Shown one piece after another: positions 26,503-34,741 of a stretch of 64,000 nt of DNA. The DNA lies in contig JADHLF010000007.1 in assembly GCA_016780825.1 (NCBI GenBank), positions 15,788 to 79,787 on the forward strand, read 5' to 3'. The translations under genes were made by a program, and so were the position numbers. Each line of letters begins with the position of its first letter. Position 1 is the first letter of the stretch. The stretch is from Planktomarina sp. (GTDB lineage Bacteria; Pseudomonadota; Alphaproteobacteria; Rhodobacterales; Rhodobacteraceae). The notes beneath the pieces are model-generated. The model did not search any database, had not been told where the DNA came from, and saw nothing but the letters and a program-made list of their open reading frames with translations.

Positions 26503-26973
26503 CTATCCGCCAGAGCCGTCAAATGTTGGACCACCCAAATCTGTGACCAAGCCGATATTGCCAAAGCCCGCAGCATTCATCGCCCCCATGACCTGCATCA
26601 CCCGCGCATAAGGAATGGCGCCATCGGCCCGCAGGAAGACCTTATCATCTGCGCGCTCCTGCGCGATGCCGCGCAGACGGGTCAAGAATTCGGTCTCCGG
26701 CGTTTCGGTCGTCTGTATCACGATTGCCCCCTCCGCCGTGAGCGTGACGGTCAATGGCTCCTCCGTTTCACTTGGCAAAGCTCCGGCGGCAGTTTTGGGC
26801 AAATCAACATCCACCCCGACCGTCAGCAAAGGCGCCGCCACCATAAACACGATCAGCAATACCAACATCACATCCACAAAGGGGGTGACGTTAATCTCAG
26901 CCACAGGCCGGCTGCGCCGCCGCCGCGGGCGACGCCCCGAGCGCTCCTGAGCCATGTCCAGCTTTATAGCCAA
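26503..26973 (-). CDS. tolR: Tol-Pal proton-motor protein TolR
   Basis: The protein is 156 residues of the ExbD/TolR family. A basic N-terminus (RPRRRRSRPVAEINVTPF) precedes a single membrane helix with the ion-channel Asp in PFVDVMLVLLIVFMVAAP. The periplasmic domain has KVFLRADGAIPYARVMQVM. With TolQ it forms a proton channel that energises TolA. Three bases separate it from tolQ and six from tolA. An alternative ATG six codons downstream (MAQERSG) is possible. Confidence 0.96.
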   Translation of the reverse strand: MAIKLDMAQERSGRRPRRRRSRPVAEINVTPFVDVMLVLLIVFMVAAPLLTVGVDVDLPKTAAGALPSETEEPLTVTLTAEGAIVIQTTETPETEFLTRLRGIAQERADDKVFLRADGAIPYARVMQVMGAMNAAGFGNIGLVTDLGGPTFDGSGG

Positions 26974-26976
26974 GCC

Positions 26977-27651
26977 TCAGCCCCCCAATTGGCGCGACAA
27001 GATGGTGGAAAACTCATCGGCAAAGGCCTCATAGCCGGCAATCACCCGATCACAGCCAACGCTGAGATGGTTGTAGAACACCACCGCCGGGATCGCCGCC
27101 AAAAGCCCCAGGCCCGTCGCCAAAAGCGCCTCAGCAATGCCCGGTGCCACCACGGCGAGATTGGTATTTTGCTGCGCTGCAATCTCAATAAAGGCATTCA
27201 TGATTCCCCAGACCGTGCCAAATAATCCAATGAAGGGCGCGACCGAGCCGATCGAGGCCAAAATCGCCAATCCGCTTTGCAAATCATTTGATTGCTTGCC
27301 CAGGGCCACATCCATGGACCGCTCGATCCGCGATTGAGCCCCGGCGATCAACACCCCGTCGCTGCGATGCGAGCGCCGCCATTCGGTCATCCCGGCGACA
27401 AAGATCTGCGCGCTGCCCCCACTCGGCGAAGCGCCAACTTTATCATATAGCTCATCCAGCGGCGCACCGGACCAAAAGGCCTTGTCAAACTTCGCTGAGC
27501 GGCGGCGCGCCAGGTTCAACGCAATGCGTTTGTTAATCGCGATGGTCCAAGACCAAATTGACAGGCCAATGAGCAGCACAATCACCGCCTGAACCGGCAA
27601 TGTCGCGCGTGAAAATAGGGCCCAAATCGAAAAATCGATTGCTGCTTCCAT
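26977..27651 (-). CDS. tolQ: Tol-Pal proton-motor protein TolQ
   Basis: The protein is 224 residues from ATG 27651 (AGAGGC upstream), the normal length; the longer in-frame start at 27723 is rejected because it adds an unlikely N-terminus and covers the promoter. It has three membrane helices and the MotA/TolQ/ExbB signature (GSVAPFIGLFGTVWGIMNAF, LLATGLGLLAAIPAVVFYNH). First gene of tolQRAB-pal-cpoB. Confidence 0.96.
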   Translation of the reverse strand: MEAAIDFSIWALFSRATLPVQAVIVLLIGLSIWSWTIAINKRIALNLARRRSAKFDKAFWSGAPLDELYDKVGASPSGGSAQIFVAGMTEWRRSHRSDGVLIAGAQSRIERSMDVALGKQSNDLQSGLAILASIGSVAPFIGLFGTVWGIMNAFIEIAAQQNTNLAVVAPGIAEALLATGLGLLAAIPAVVFYNHLSVGCDRVIAGYEAFADEFSTILSRQLGG

Positions 27652-27693
27652 GTGAATGCCTCTGCTTGTGGCTCTTTGACCAAGTTTGGCGCG

Positions 27694-27723
27694 AGTGTAG
27701 CGAAAAACCTTACGAAAAGCCAA
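27694..27723 (-). promoter_or_regulatory. Candidate sigma70 promoter for the tol operon
   Basis: On the minus strand TTGGCT (27718-27723) and TACACT (27694-27699) are spaced by 18 bases, about 43 bases ahead of the tolQ start. This is the best -35/-10 pair in the gap between ybgC and tolQ. It would allow tolQRAB-pal-cpoB to be expressed apart from ybgC. Confidence 0.4.
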
Positions 27724-27742
27724 GCATTCGCAGCAATAGTTT

Positions 27743-28132
27743 TTAAGGGTTGGAATTTCGGCGGAGTTCTGCCGGAAGCCGGGTCGGCTTGCCCGCCGCA
27801 GTCAGGGCCACAATCGTCACCTCCGCTGTGAAAAGCACCTGTCCCGCGCGCTGCACCTCTTGGCGCAAGATCCATCTTGCGGGTGTCGATGACTGTCTGT
27901 GACTCACCACCTCTAACAGATCGCCCAGCCGCGCAGGGGCCAAATATTCTGCCTGAATAGAGCGCACGGCAAAGACGACTCCTTCGGCCTGCAGCGCCAA
28001 TTGATCTACACCCAATTGCGCCACCCAGGTCGAACGCGCCCGTTCTATGAACTTTAAATAATTGGCATAATAGACGATCCCGCCCATATCCGTGTCTTCA
28101 TAATAGACATTTAATGCAAATCTATGGCTCAT
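27743..28132 (-). CDS. ybgC: Tol-Pal associated acyl-CoA thioesterase YbgC
   Basis: The protein is 129 residues with the 4-hydroxybenzoyl-CoA thioesterase hotdog signature YEDTDMGGIVYYANYLKF, including the catalytic Asp at residue 15. The family acts on short-chain acyl-CoA or acyl-ACP, and is found with tol-pal in most proteobacteria. The start overlaps the previous ORF by four bases (ATGA). Ends 91 bases before tolQ. Confidence 0.95.
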   Translation of the reverse strand: MSHRFALNVYYEDTDMGGIVYYANYLKFIERARSTWVAQLGVDQLALQAEGVVFAVRSIQAEYLAPARLGDLLEVVSHRQSSTPARWILRQEVQRAGQVLFTAEVTIVALTAAGKPTRLPAELRRNSNP

Positions 28133-28758
28133 TGAGCCGCCTCAATCCGCGCGGCCAATCGCAGCGCATGACTGGCATCATCGGCCCGCGCCGGCATGAC
28201 CGGATCATAGCCCGCGCGCAGCAAGGCGGCAATTTCGGGCCGTATCACGGTGGTGCCATTGTCCAACGCGGCCAGCGGCGAGCGGCTTTGAAACGCCCCT
28301 TGCGACCACAAAAACATCGCCTGCACCGCTTGAGACAAGGCCAGGCTATCGGCCCCGAGTTGTTGCAGGGCGTCATCGACGCGCAGAAAGACAAAACAGG
28401 CCTGGATCGCACCCTGTGCATCAAAGCGAAAGGCCCTGTATTGATTGGCCTGTGCAGCAATCAGACGATCAACCACATTGTCCAGTTGCGGGATCATCTG
28501 ATCGAGATCCGGCACCGCGCGCAATTCTTCCCAATCGGAGAAAAAGAACATCATCAGATTGCTGCCCAACTCTGGATCCAATTCATCGGTGCTGTGACCG
28601 GCGGCGATACACACCGCCTCAATCGCCGACTTCATGATGACCAAAGTCTCGTCCTGCACACCAAAAACCACAGGGCAAATCGGACGCCCCCATCGGGCGA
28701 AGACATAGCTGCCATCGGTTCGGGTGAACATGCGTTCAATCTCGCTTGCCGTTACCAC
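28129..28758 (-). CDS. Conserved protein of unknown function between ruvB and ybgC
   Basis: The protein is 209 residues, without signal peptide or membrane helix. Recognisable stretches are FARWGRPICPVVFG, MMFFFSDWEELRAVPDLDQM, and VFLRVDDALQQLGADSLALS. I do not recognise a named domain. Its ATGA overlap with ybgC shows co-translation with the Tol-Pal genes. I recall the same orphan at this place in other Rhodobacterales, but cannot verify it. The start codon is taken as ATG 28758. Confidence 0.75.
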   Translation of the reverse strand: MVTASEIERMFTRTDGSYVFARWGRPICPVVFGVQDETLVIMKSAIEAVCIAAGHSTDELDPELGSNLMMFFFSDWEELRAVPDLDQMIPQLDNVVDRLIAAQANQYRAFRFDAQGAIQACFVFLRVDDALQQLGADSLALSQAVQAMFLWSQGAFQSRSPLAALDNGTTVIRPEIAALLRAGYDPVMPARADDASHALRLAARIEAAQ

Positions 28759-28851
28759 TGACCCATCCTTTTACTCTAGTCTTCCGCAAAACCCGCGCCC
28801 TCCATAGCGCCCTGAGCTGGCTTTGGCTAGGGTCAGCCACCCGCCATGCGG

Positions 28852-29901
28852 CTATTCAAACAGCTGCGCCTGCGAGGCTGGCTGCGGCGGCGCCATACCC
28901 AAATGCGTCCAAGCCTTCTGGGCCAACATACGACCGCGCGGGGTGCGCTGGATCAGACCTTTTTGCAAAAGATATGGCTCAATCACCTCTTCCAAAGCAT
29001 CACGGCTCTCTGACAAGGCCGCAGAGAGAGTCTCAATACCCACCGGGCCACCAACGTAACTCTCGGCAATCAAACGCAAATAGCGGCGATCTGCGCTATC
29101 CAGCCCCAGATGATCCACGCCCAAACGGGTCAGCGCATGGTCGGCAATGGCTTGGGTGATGCGCCCATCGCCTTCCACAACCGCAAAATCCAGAACCCGG
29201 CGCAGCAAGCGCCCGGCAATGCGCGGCGTGCCCCGCGCGCGTTTCGCAATTTCCCGCGCGCCTGCATCATCCGCCGGCACGCCCAGCAATTTGGCATTGC
29301 GCGTGACAATCTGGTGCAACTCCGCATCGGTATAAAATTCCAAACGCGTCGGAATTCCGAAACGATCGCGCAGAGGTGTTGTGAGCAGACCCAAACGGGT
29401 AGTGGCGCCGACGAGGGTGAAAGGCTGCAGCTCAATGCGCACGGTGCGCGCCGCAGGCCCCTCGCCAATCACCAAGTCCAATTCAAAATCCTCCAATGCC
29501 GGATAAAGAATCTCCTCCACCACAGGGTTGAGGCGGTGAATTTCATCGATAAACAAGACATCGCGCGCTTCGAGGTTGGTTAAGATCGCGGCCAAATCCC
29601 CAGCTTTGGCAAGCACCGGCCCGCTGGTCATGCGGAAATTCACGCCCAATTCACGCGCCATGATCTGCGCCAAAGTGGTTTTGCCGAGACCCGGCGGGCC
29701 ATGAAAAAGCGCATGATCCATGGCCTCGCCGCGCTGGCGCGCTGATTGTATGAAGACATTCAAATTGGCGCGCGCGGCCTCTTGACCGATAAACTCATTG
29801 AGGCCCTTTGGCCGCAAGGCCTTGTCGCCATCCTCCGCCAGCCGTTCGGGTCGCAGCGTAGGATCGGGCGCCTCTGCCCCTCTGTCCCAGGGCGCGCTCA
29901 T
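28852..29901 (-). CDS. ruvB: Holliday junction branch migration helicase RuvB
   Basis: The protein is 349 residues, the usual length. Walker A is HGPPGLGKTTLAQIMA near residue 65, followed by DVLFIDEIHRLNPVVEEILY (Walker B) and sensor VGATTRLGLLTTPLRDRFG. The C-terminal winged helix has EEVIEPYLLQKGLIQRTPRG. It drives branch migration with RuvA. Start overlaps the ruvA stop by four bases. Confidence 0.98.
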   Translation of the reverse strand: MSAPWDRGAEAPDPTLRPERLAEDGDKALRPKGLNEFIGQEAARANLNVFIQSARQRGEAMDHALFHGPPGLGKTTLAQIMARELGVNFRMTSGPVLAKAGDLAAILTNLEARDVLFIDEIHRLNPVVEEILYPALEDFELDLVIGEGPAARTVRIELQPFTLVGATTRLGLLTTPLRDRFGIPTRLEFYTDAELHQIVTRNAKLLGVPADDAGAREIAKRARGTPRIAGRLLRRVLDFAVVEGDGRITQAIADHALTRLGVDHLGLDSADRRYLRLIAESYVGGPVGIETLSAALSESRDALEEVIEPYLLQKGLIQRTPRGRMLAQKAWTHLGMAPPQPASQAQLFE

Positions 29902-30572
29902 GTTTTAGGCGCCATTTTCTTGAGCGCCGCACGGATCAAACTCGCAGAATCCGCCCCAGCCATTTCACCGCCCAATTGCGCCACAACCGCCGCCGCCTCC
30001 CCGGGTGCATAGCCCAAATTGCTCAAAGCGGACAAGGCATCGGCCTGCGCTGAGGGGGCCGCGGCTGGCGCGGGCTTGACGGAAATAGCCGGCCCCGCGC
30101 TCTCAATCACAGCGGCCTCCAGCACATCATCCGGATGGATCTGCGCCGCCCCATCGACCATGGCCATCACCGCTGGCGCCTTGTCTTTCAGCTCAATCAC
30201 CACCCGTTGCGCGGTTTTTGGGCCGACACCCTTTGCCGCTTTGAGCGCTGTCCAATCGCCCATCGCGATCGACCGGCTCACCCCGTCAGGTCCCAAGGCC
30301 CCGAGAATCGCCAATGAGGCCTTGGCTCCAATGCCTTGCACCGACATCAGCAATCGGTGCCATTCCTTCTCAACCAGCGAGGTAAAGCCAAACAATTGCA
30401 TGAGATCTTCGCGCACCAATAAATCCGTATAGAGCGCAACAGCCTCGCCAGCAGGCGGCAAAATCGCCAGGGTGCGATCGGAGCAATAGACCATATACCC
30501 CACCCCGCGCACATCTAACATCACATGATCGCTGGCTTTATAATCCACGCGCCCTGACAGTTTTCCAATCAT
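29898..30572 (-). CDS. ruvA: Holliday junction DNA helicase subunit RuvA
   Basis: The protein is 224 residues from ATG 30572 (MIGKLSGRVDY), the standard RuvA start, overlapping the ruvC stop in ATGA. Domain I covers residues 1-65, the helix-hairpin-helix pair (VQGIGAKASLAILG, AKGVGPKTAQRVVIELKDK) lies at about 70-130, and a flexible linker leads to domain III (LGYAPGEAAAVVAQL). Binds four-way junctions as a tetramer and loads RuvB. Confidence 0.97.
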   Translation of the reverse strand: MIGKLSGRVDYKASDHVMLDVRGVGYMVYCSDRTLAILPPAGEAVALYTDLLVREDLMQLFGFTSLVEKEWHRLLMSVQGIGAKASLAILGALGPDGVSRSIAMGDWTALKAAKGVGPKTAQRVVIELKDKAPAVMAMVDGAAQIHPDDVLEAAVIESAGPAISVKPAPAAAPSAQADALSALSNLGYAPGEAAAVVAQLGGEMAGADSASLIRAALKKMAPKT

Positions 30573-31075
30573 CCACTTGCCCTTTGCAATGCGGCCTGAA
30601 AATGACTGCCCGCTTGAATATGATGCGCATGACAAATGGCAATCGCAAGCGCATCTGTTGCATCCGGCCCCGCCAATTTCACCCCCGGCAGCTGCAAAGA
30701 CACCATATGCTCCACCTGCCGCTTGTCCGCGTGGCCCACACCCACCACCGCCTTTTTCACCGCGTTGGGAGCATATTCGCCGACCTCAAGCCGAAACTTC
30801 GCCGGCACCAGCATGGCAATCCCGCGCGCTTGGCCCAATTTCAACGTGCCCGCCCCGTCGCGGTTCACAAACGTTTGCTCCACGGCCGCATGACTGGGCC
30901 CATAGCATTCAATCACCTCAGACAGCCCCTCAAAAAGCGCCAATAAGCGGCCGGCCAAGGGCCCCGGCAGGGTTTGGCATTGACCATTGGCCACGTGGCG
31001 CAGCTTGCTGCCCTGCACATCCACAAGCCCCCAGCCGGTGGAGCGCAAACCCGGATCAATGCCCAATACCCGCAT
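30569..31075 (-). CDS. ruvC: Crossover junction endodeoxyribonuclease RuvC
   Basis: The protein is 168 residues from ATG 31075 (GAGGGGC upstream). Catalytic acidic residues sit in GIDPGLRSTGWG (Asp7), AVEQTFVNRDG (Glu) and DATDALAIAICHAHH (Asp). It resolves Holliday junctions. First gene of ruvCAB, which continues with overlaps into ruvA and ruvB. Confidence 0.97.
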   Translation of the reverse strand: MRVLGIDPGLRSTGWGLVDVQGSKLRHVANGQCQTLPGPLAGRLLALFEGLSEVIECYGPSHAAVEQTFVNRDGAGTLKLGQARGIAMLVPAKFRLEVGEYAPNAVKKAVVGVGHADKRQVEHMVSLQLPGVKLAGPDATDALAIAICHAHHIQAGSHFQAALQRASG

Positions 31076-31351
31076 AAAATTGCCCCTCACTTGCTCCTCT
31101 TGCAAAGTAAGTAGCACGAAACGCGAACATCTGAAAAGCAGTCATTTCGATTGCGGCGCAATTTCACCAGCGTCTCGCCGCAAGCCCTCACAAAGCCGCC
31201 CTAAAAACAATCCACTATGCCCAACAGAAGGCATGCAAAAATCGCATATCGGTTATGTAATTTTTCCCAGTAGCCAAGCTCTTAAAGCGCGCCTACATGC
31301 CCAGCATAAAGACACTCACCCCTGACATCATTCCTGGAAAGGACTTCTCAA

Positions 31352-31555
31352 ATGGCATATCTCGACACTTCCTGCATCTCGGCAATTTCCACATCTCGCA
31401 CTGTCATTGCCAATATTGCCACCGCCGTCTTCACAGCCTTCGTACGCTGGAACGATGCGCGCGTCACCCGCAACGCCCTGTCGCAACTCTCCTTGCGTGA
31501 GCTGAACGATATTGGGTTGGCGCCCGGTGACATCGAACGGATCGCACGCCGCTAA
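31352..31555 (+). CDS. DUF1127 domain small protein
   Basis: The protein is 67 residues. The C-terminal 40 residues match DUF1127, an Arg-rich helix pair (LSQLSLRELNDIGLAPGDIE, then RIARR). Alphaproteobacterial DUF1127 proteins of this size have been linked to RNA binding and to phosphate, stress or stationary-phase responses. A 275-base gap upstream holds its promoter, and a strong terminator follows, so it is a single-gene transcript. The ATG has GGAAAGGA upstream. Confidence 0.85.
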   Translation: MAYLDTSCISAISTSRTVIANIATAVFTAFVRWNDARVTRNALSQLSLRELNDIGLAPGDIERIARR

Positions 31556-31594
31556 AAAGCAGGCCCCGCCCGCGGACCTAAAGCTGGATTTGAG

Positions 31595-31630
31595 AACGCC
31601 GCGCAGAGCTTGCGCGGCGTTTCAGTTTTG
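31595..31630 (+). terminator. Intrinsic terminator of the DUF1127 gene
   Basis: AACGCCGCGCA and TGCGCGGCGTT form an 11-bp perfect stem with loop GAGCT, followed by TTCAGTTTTG. It lies 39 bases after the DUF1127 stop codon and before the convergent prmA end at 31643. Confidence 0.8.
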
Positions 31631-31642
31631 GGATGCCGTCTG

Positions 31643-32512
31643 CTACCGACGGCGCAGGGTCAATGCGCTCCACTCGCCGAGATCTTCGCGCCTTTGCAAA
31701 TCGAAGCCCTGCGCCTGATAGACCCCAATGATTTCTTCGGCTTGCTCAACCAAAATCCCCGAGAGAATGGCCCGCCCGCCCGGTGCCACATGTGCCGCCA
31801 TATCCGGCGCCAGCTCAATCAGCGGACCCTTCAAGATATTGGCAAAAATAAGATCAAACGGCGCGCCCGCCTGCAGGGCGGGCGACTCAAACCCAATGGA
31901 TTCAACGCAGTCCACCCGGCCCTCCAGCCCATTGGCCTGCACATTGGCAAGGGCCACCTCGACGGCCACGGGATCAATATCACTGGCCAGCACATAGGCC
32001 GCCTCCATGCGGGCGGCAGACATCGCCAGAACGGCAGTGCCGCAACCAAGATCCAAGACCTTGTCGAACCGCTGCCCATCCTCCAACAGCCGATCATAGG
32101 CACGCAAACACCCCAAAGTGGTGCCGTGATGCCCGGTGCCAAAGGCCATGGCAGCTTCGATCAACAGGCCAACGCGTCCCTCGGGTAAAAGCGCGGCATC
32201 ATGGCTGCCATAAACGAAAAATCGCCCCGCCTCGACGGGCGGCAATTCGCGGCGCACTTTGGCGACCCAATCTTGATCCGGCACCTCGGAGACCGCAAAG
32301 GGCCCGGCCCCAAAAGCTGCCGATAGCAAAGCCAGATCAACATCATCTGGCGCGTCCAGAAAATATCCGCCCACTTCCCAAATGCCCTTGCCGTCTTCAA
32401 CTTCAAACACCCCAACCCCAGTTGGCGCCGGCTCCAGCGCTTCGAGCGCCTCTCCCAAAGCTTCCGCTTGAGATTTACCGGGCAAAGTGGTCAGGGCGGT
32501 ATAGGTGATCAT
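31643..32512 (-). CDS. prmA: Ribosomal protein L11 methyltransferase PrmA
   Basis: The protein is 289 residues. The SAM-binding motif is VLDLGCGTAVLAMSAARM and motif II-IV is seen in ASDIDPVAVEVALANVQANG. FANILKGPLIELAPDMAAHV corresponds to the NxLxxPL motif of PrmA. The N-terminal L11-recognition domain is about 80 residues. It trimethylates ribosomal protein L11. It is convergent with the DUF1127 gene and 130 bases after msrA, in the same direction. Confidence 0.95.
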   Translation of the reverse strand: MITYTALTTLPGKSQAEALGEALEALEPAPTGVGVFEVEDGKGIWEVGGYFLDAPDDVDLALLSAAFGAGPFAVSEVPDQDWVAKVRRELPPVEAGRFFVYGSHDAALLPEGRVGLLIEAAMAFGTGHHGTTLGCLRAYDRLLEDGQRFDKVLDLGCGTAVLAMSAARMEAAYVLASDIDPVAVEVALANVQANGLEGRVDCVESIGFESPALQAGAPFDLIFANILKGPLIELAPDMAAHVAPGGRAILSGILVEQAEEIIGVYQAQGFDLQRREDLGEWSALTLRRR

Positions 32513-32642
32513 GGGTCAGCTCCAATGGTTTTGTGAGCTCATAGCCTGTCTTGCCGCGCATCGCAATCGCCTGCCACCCGCGCCGTTTGCGAAGGGCACG
32601 CCCGCCGCAAACTCAAAGGCAAGGCCGCGGCACGCGGCGCCG

Positions 32643-33296
32643 CTAGGTGACAGCCAATCCGATGGGACAGGTCACCCCGGTTCCCCCGATGCCGCAATAG
32701 CCATTAGGATTTTTCGCCAGATATTGCTGATGATAATCTTCGGCATAATAAAACTCGGGTGCTGGCAAAATCTCACTGGTAATCGCGCCAAACCCAGAGG
32801 CCTTCAGCTGCTCTGCAAAGACAGAGAGGCTCGCCTGAGCTGCCTGTGCCTGCTCCGCGCCATAGGTATAAATGCCTGAGCGATATTGCGTGCCGCGATC
32901 ATTGCCTTGGCGCATGCCTTGAGTCGGATCATGACCCTCCCAAAAGACCTTCAGCAAGGCCTCATAAGAGACAATCGCCGGATCAAAGATCACCCGCACC
33001 ACCTCATTATGGCCTGTTTTGCCCGTGCAGACCTCTTCATAAGTCGGATTGGGCGTATAGCCGGCCGCATAGCCCACCATGGTCACCCACACGCCCTCAA
33101 TCCCCCAAAACATCCGCTCCACGCCCCAAAAGCAGCCCATGCCGAACATGGCCTCCTGCAGCCCCGCGTCGCGCTTCCCGTGCAAGGGACGACCCGTTAC
33201 GAAATGCGTGGCTGCGGTGGCGATGGGGGTGTTACGCCCCGGCAAGGCTTGGTCCCTTTGAACCATCTGTGACTTTTCGCGCGACATAAAAAACAT
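32643..33296 (-). CDS. msrA: Peptide-methionine (S)-S-oxide reductase MsrA
   Basis: The protein is 217 residues from ATG 33296 with GGAG six bases upstream. The active-site motif MGCFWGVE has Cys55. The GYAAGYTPNPTYEEVCTGKT and EGHDPTQGMRQGNDRGTQYR stretches are family-specific. A resolving Cys is likely within the C-terminal NGYCGIGGTGVTCPIGL. It repairs oxidised methionine in the cytoplasm. The 45-residue N-terminal extension before the core is common in this group. Confidence 0.95.
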   Translation of the reverse strand: MFFMSREKSQMVQRDQALPGRNTPIATAATHFVTGRPLHGKRDAGLQEAMFGMGCFWGVERMFWGIEGVWVTMVGYAAGYTPNPTYEEVCTGKTGHNEVVRVIFDPAIVSYEALLKVFWEGHDPTQGMRQGNDRGTQYRSGIYTYGAEQAQAAQASLSVFAEQLKASGFGAITSEILPAPEFYYAEDYHQQYLAKNPNGYCGIGGTGVTCPIGLAVT

Positions 33297-33384
33297 CTCT
33301 GGCTCCCTTCAAGGTGTCTCTAAGATATAATGGTGATCGGGCAGATATCCAGCACAGAGGCCGCATTGTGCCAAAACACGCCCG

Positions 33385-34593
33385 TTAGCGGCTCAAAATA
33401 GTCTCATGGCCCGGTTCGGGCCGTCTGGGAATCAACAGAGCCAGCCCCAGCGAGGTCAGCGCCATGCCCGCGGCCAGAATAAACACCAAACTGGGTGAAA
33501 ACAGCCACAGAAGTCCCAAAAACACCGGCAATCCCACGGCCGCGATATGATTGATGGTAAAGGCCACCGCGGCCGTTGGGGCAATATCGGCCGGATCCGC
33601 AATCTTTTGGAAATAGGTTTTCAGGGCAAAAGCCAGCGAGAAAAACAGGTGGTCTAACACAAACAGGGCCCCCGCAAGCATCACGCCCCAACCAAACATG
33701 TAAATGCCGCCATATGTCAAAAAGACCAGGGCCAAACCCGCATATTCAAAGACCAAAGTATTGCGCTCCCCGTAGCGCGCCACAACCCGGCCAAACACCG
33801 GCCCAATAAACATATTCATCACGAGGTTGATTAAATACAAGGACGTCAATTCATGCACGTCAAAGCCGAAACGCTCCACCATCATAAAACCCGCAAACAC
33901 CATGAAGACCTGCCGCCGAGCACCGGCCATGAATTGCAGCGCATAATAGAGCCAATAGCGTTTGCGCAGAACCATGGTTTTATGCTGCGGTGTGGGCGAC
34001 TGGAACTGGGGATAAAATACCATACAGGCCAAGGCTATGGCCGCTGTTAGACCGCCCGAAATCATATAGGCGGTATTAAAGCTCAACGCGAGCCAGTCCC
34101 AAGTGATAACAATCACGCCAAAGGCCACCAGCGAGGCTGCCGACCCCATCGCCAAGAGCCAGCCCAGAACCTGCGGCGCCTGCGCCTTGGAAATCCATTG
34201 CAATTGCAGCGATTGATTGACCGTTTCATAATAATGAAACCCAATGGAGGAGAGCAGCGTCAGCGTTAGGATGCCGCCCATTTGTGGAAACCAAGCGGTC
34301 ACCGCCGTGGCCAATCCCAAGAGCACCAAGGATAAGAGACCCAAGACCTGCTCGCGCATAAAAACGATAATGGCAATCACCCCGACCGCAAGAAATCCAG
34401 GAATTTCCCGCACCGAATGCAACAGCCCGATGTCCGCCCCATCAAAATTGGCCACTTCAATCACAAAATTATTGAGCAAAGCACTCCAAGTGGCAAAGGC
34501 AATGGGCATCGCGGCAGCCATGACAAAGAGCAAAAATATCGGTCGACGCCAAACTGGGGCCGATTGCGCCTCTTGCAAGGTTACGATCTGCAT
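33385..34593 (-). CDS. MFS transporter
   Basis: The protein is 402 residues from ATG 34593 (GGGAG upstream); an upstream in-frame start at 34731 would invade the promoter region and is rejected. About 12 hydrophobic helices are visible. The region between helices 6 and 7 is short and charged (PTPQHKTMVLRKRYW). The late motif KTYFQKIADPADIAPTAAVA marks this subfamily. The substrate is unknown; its divergent partner is an alpha-hydroxy-acid dehydrogenase, so a hydroxy-acid could be carried (inference). Confidence 0.8.
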   Translation of the reverse strand: MQIVTLQEAQSAPVWRRPIFLLFVMAAAMPIAFATWSALLNNFVIEVANFDGADIGLLHSVREIPGFLAVGVIAIIVFMREQVLGLLSLVLLGLATAVTAWFPQMGGILTLTLLSSIGFHYYETVNQSLQLQWISKAQAPQVLGWLLAMGSAASLVAFGVIVITWDWLALSFNTAYMISGGLTAAIALACMVFYPQFQSPTPQHKTMVLRKRYWLYYALQFMAGARRQVFMVFAGFMMVERFGFDVHELTSLYLINLVMNMFIGPVFGRVVARYGERNTLVFEYAGLALVFLTYGGIYMFGWGVMLAGALFVLDHLFFSLAFALKTYFQKIADPADIAPTAAVAFTINHIAAVGLPVFLGLLWLFSPSLVFILAAGMALTSLGLALLIPRRPEPGHETILSR

Positions 34594-34699
34594 TGACTCA
34601 CTCCCAAACACCGCCCCGCGATCTGCGGCTTGCGATCCTGCTGCAAGACCTGCGCCGGCGAAAGGAACCACCGGGCTGATCTTTACCTCCACCTCACAT

Positions 34700-34722
34700 A
34701 TTGGTAATGATAATTGACCAAT
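34700..34722. promoter_or_regulatory. Candidate operator in the MFS/lldD divergent region
   Basis: ATTGGT (34700-34705) and ACCAAT (34717-34722) form an inverted repeat with an 11-base AT-rich spacer in the 148-base gap between the divergent MFS and hydroxy-acid dehydrogenase genes. LldR-type GntR sites use similar half-sites with a shorter spacer, so the match is only partial. Confidence 0.3.
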
Positions 34723-34741
34723 TTTTAGCAAAGGCTAGGCT

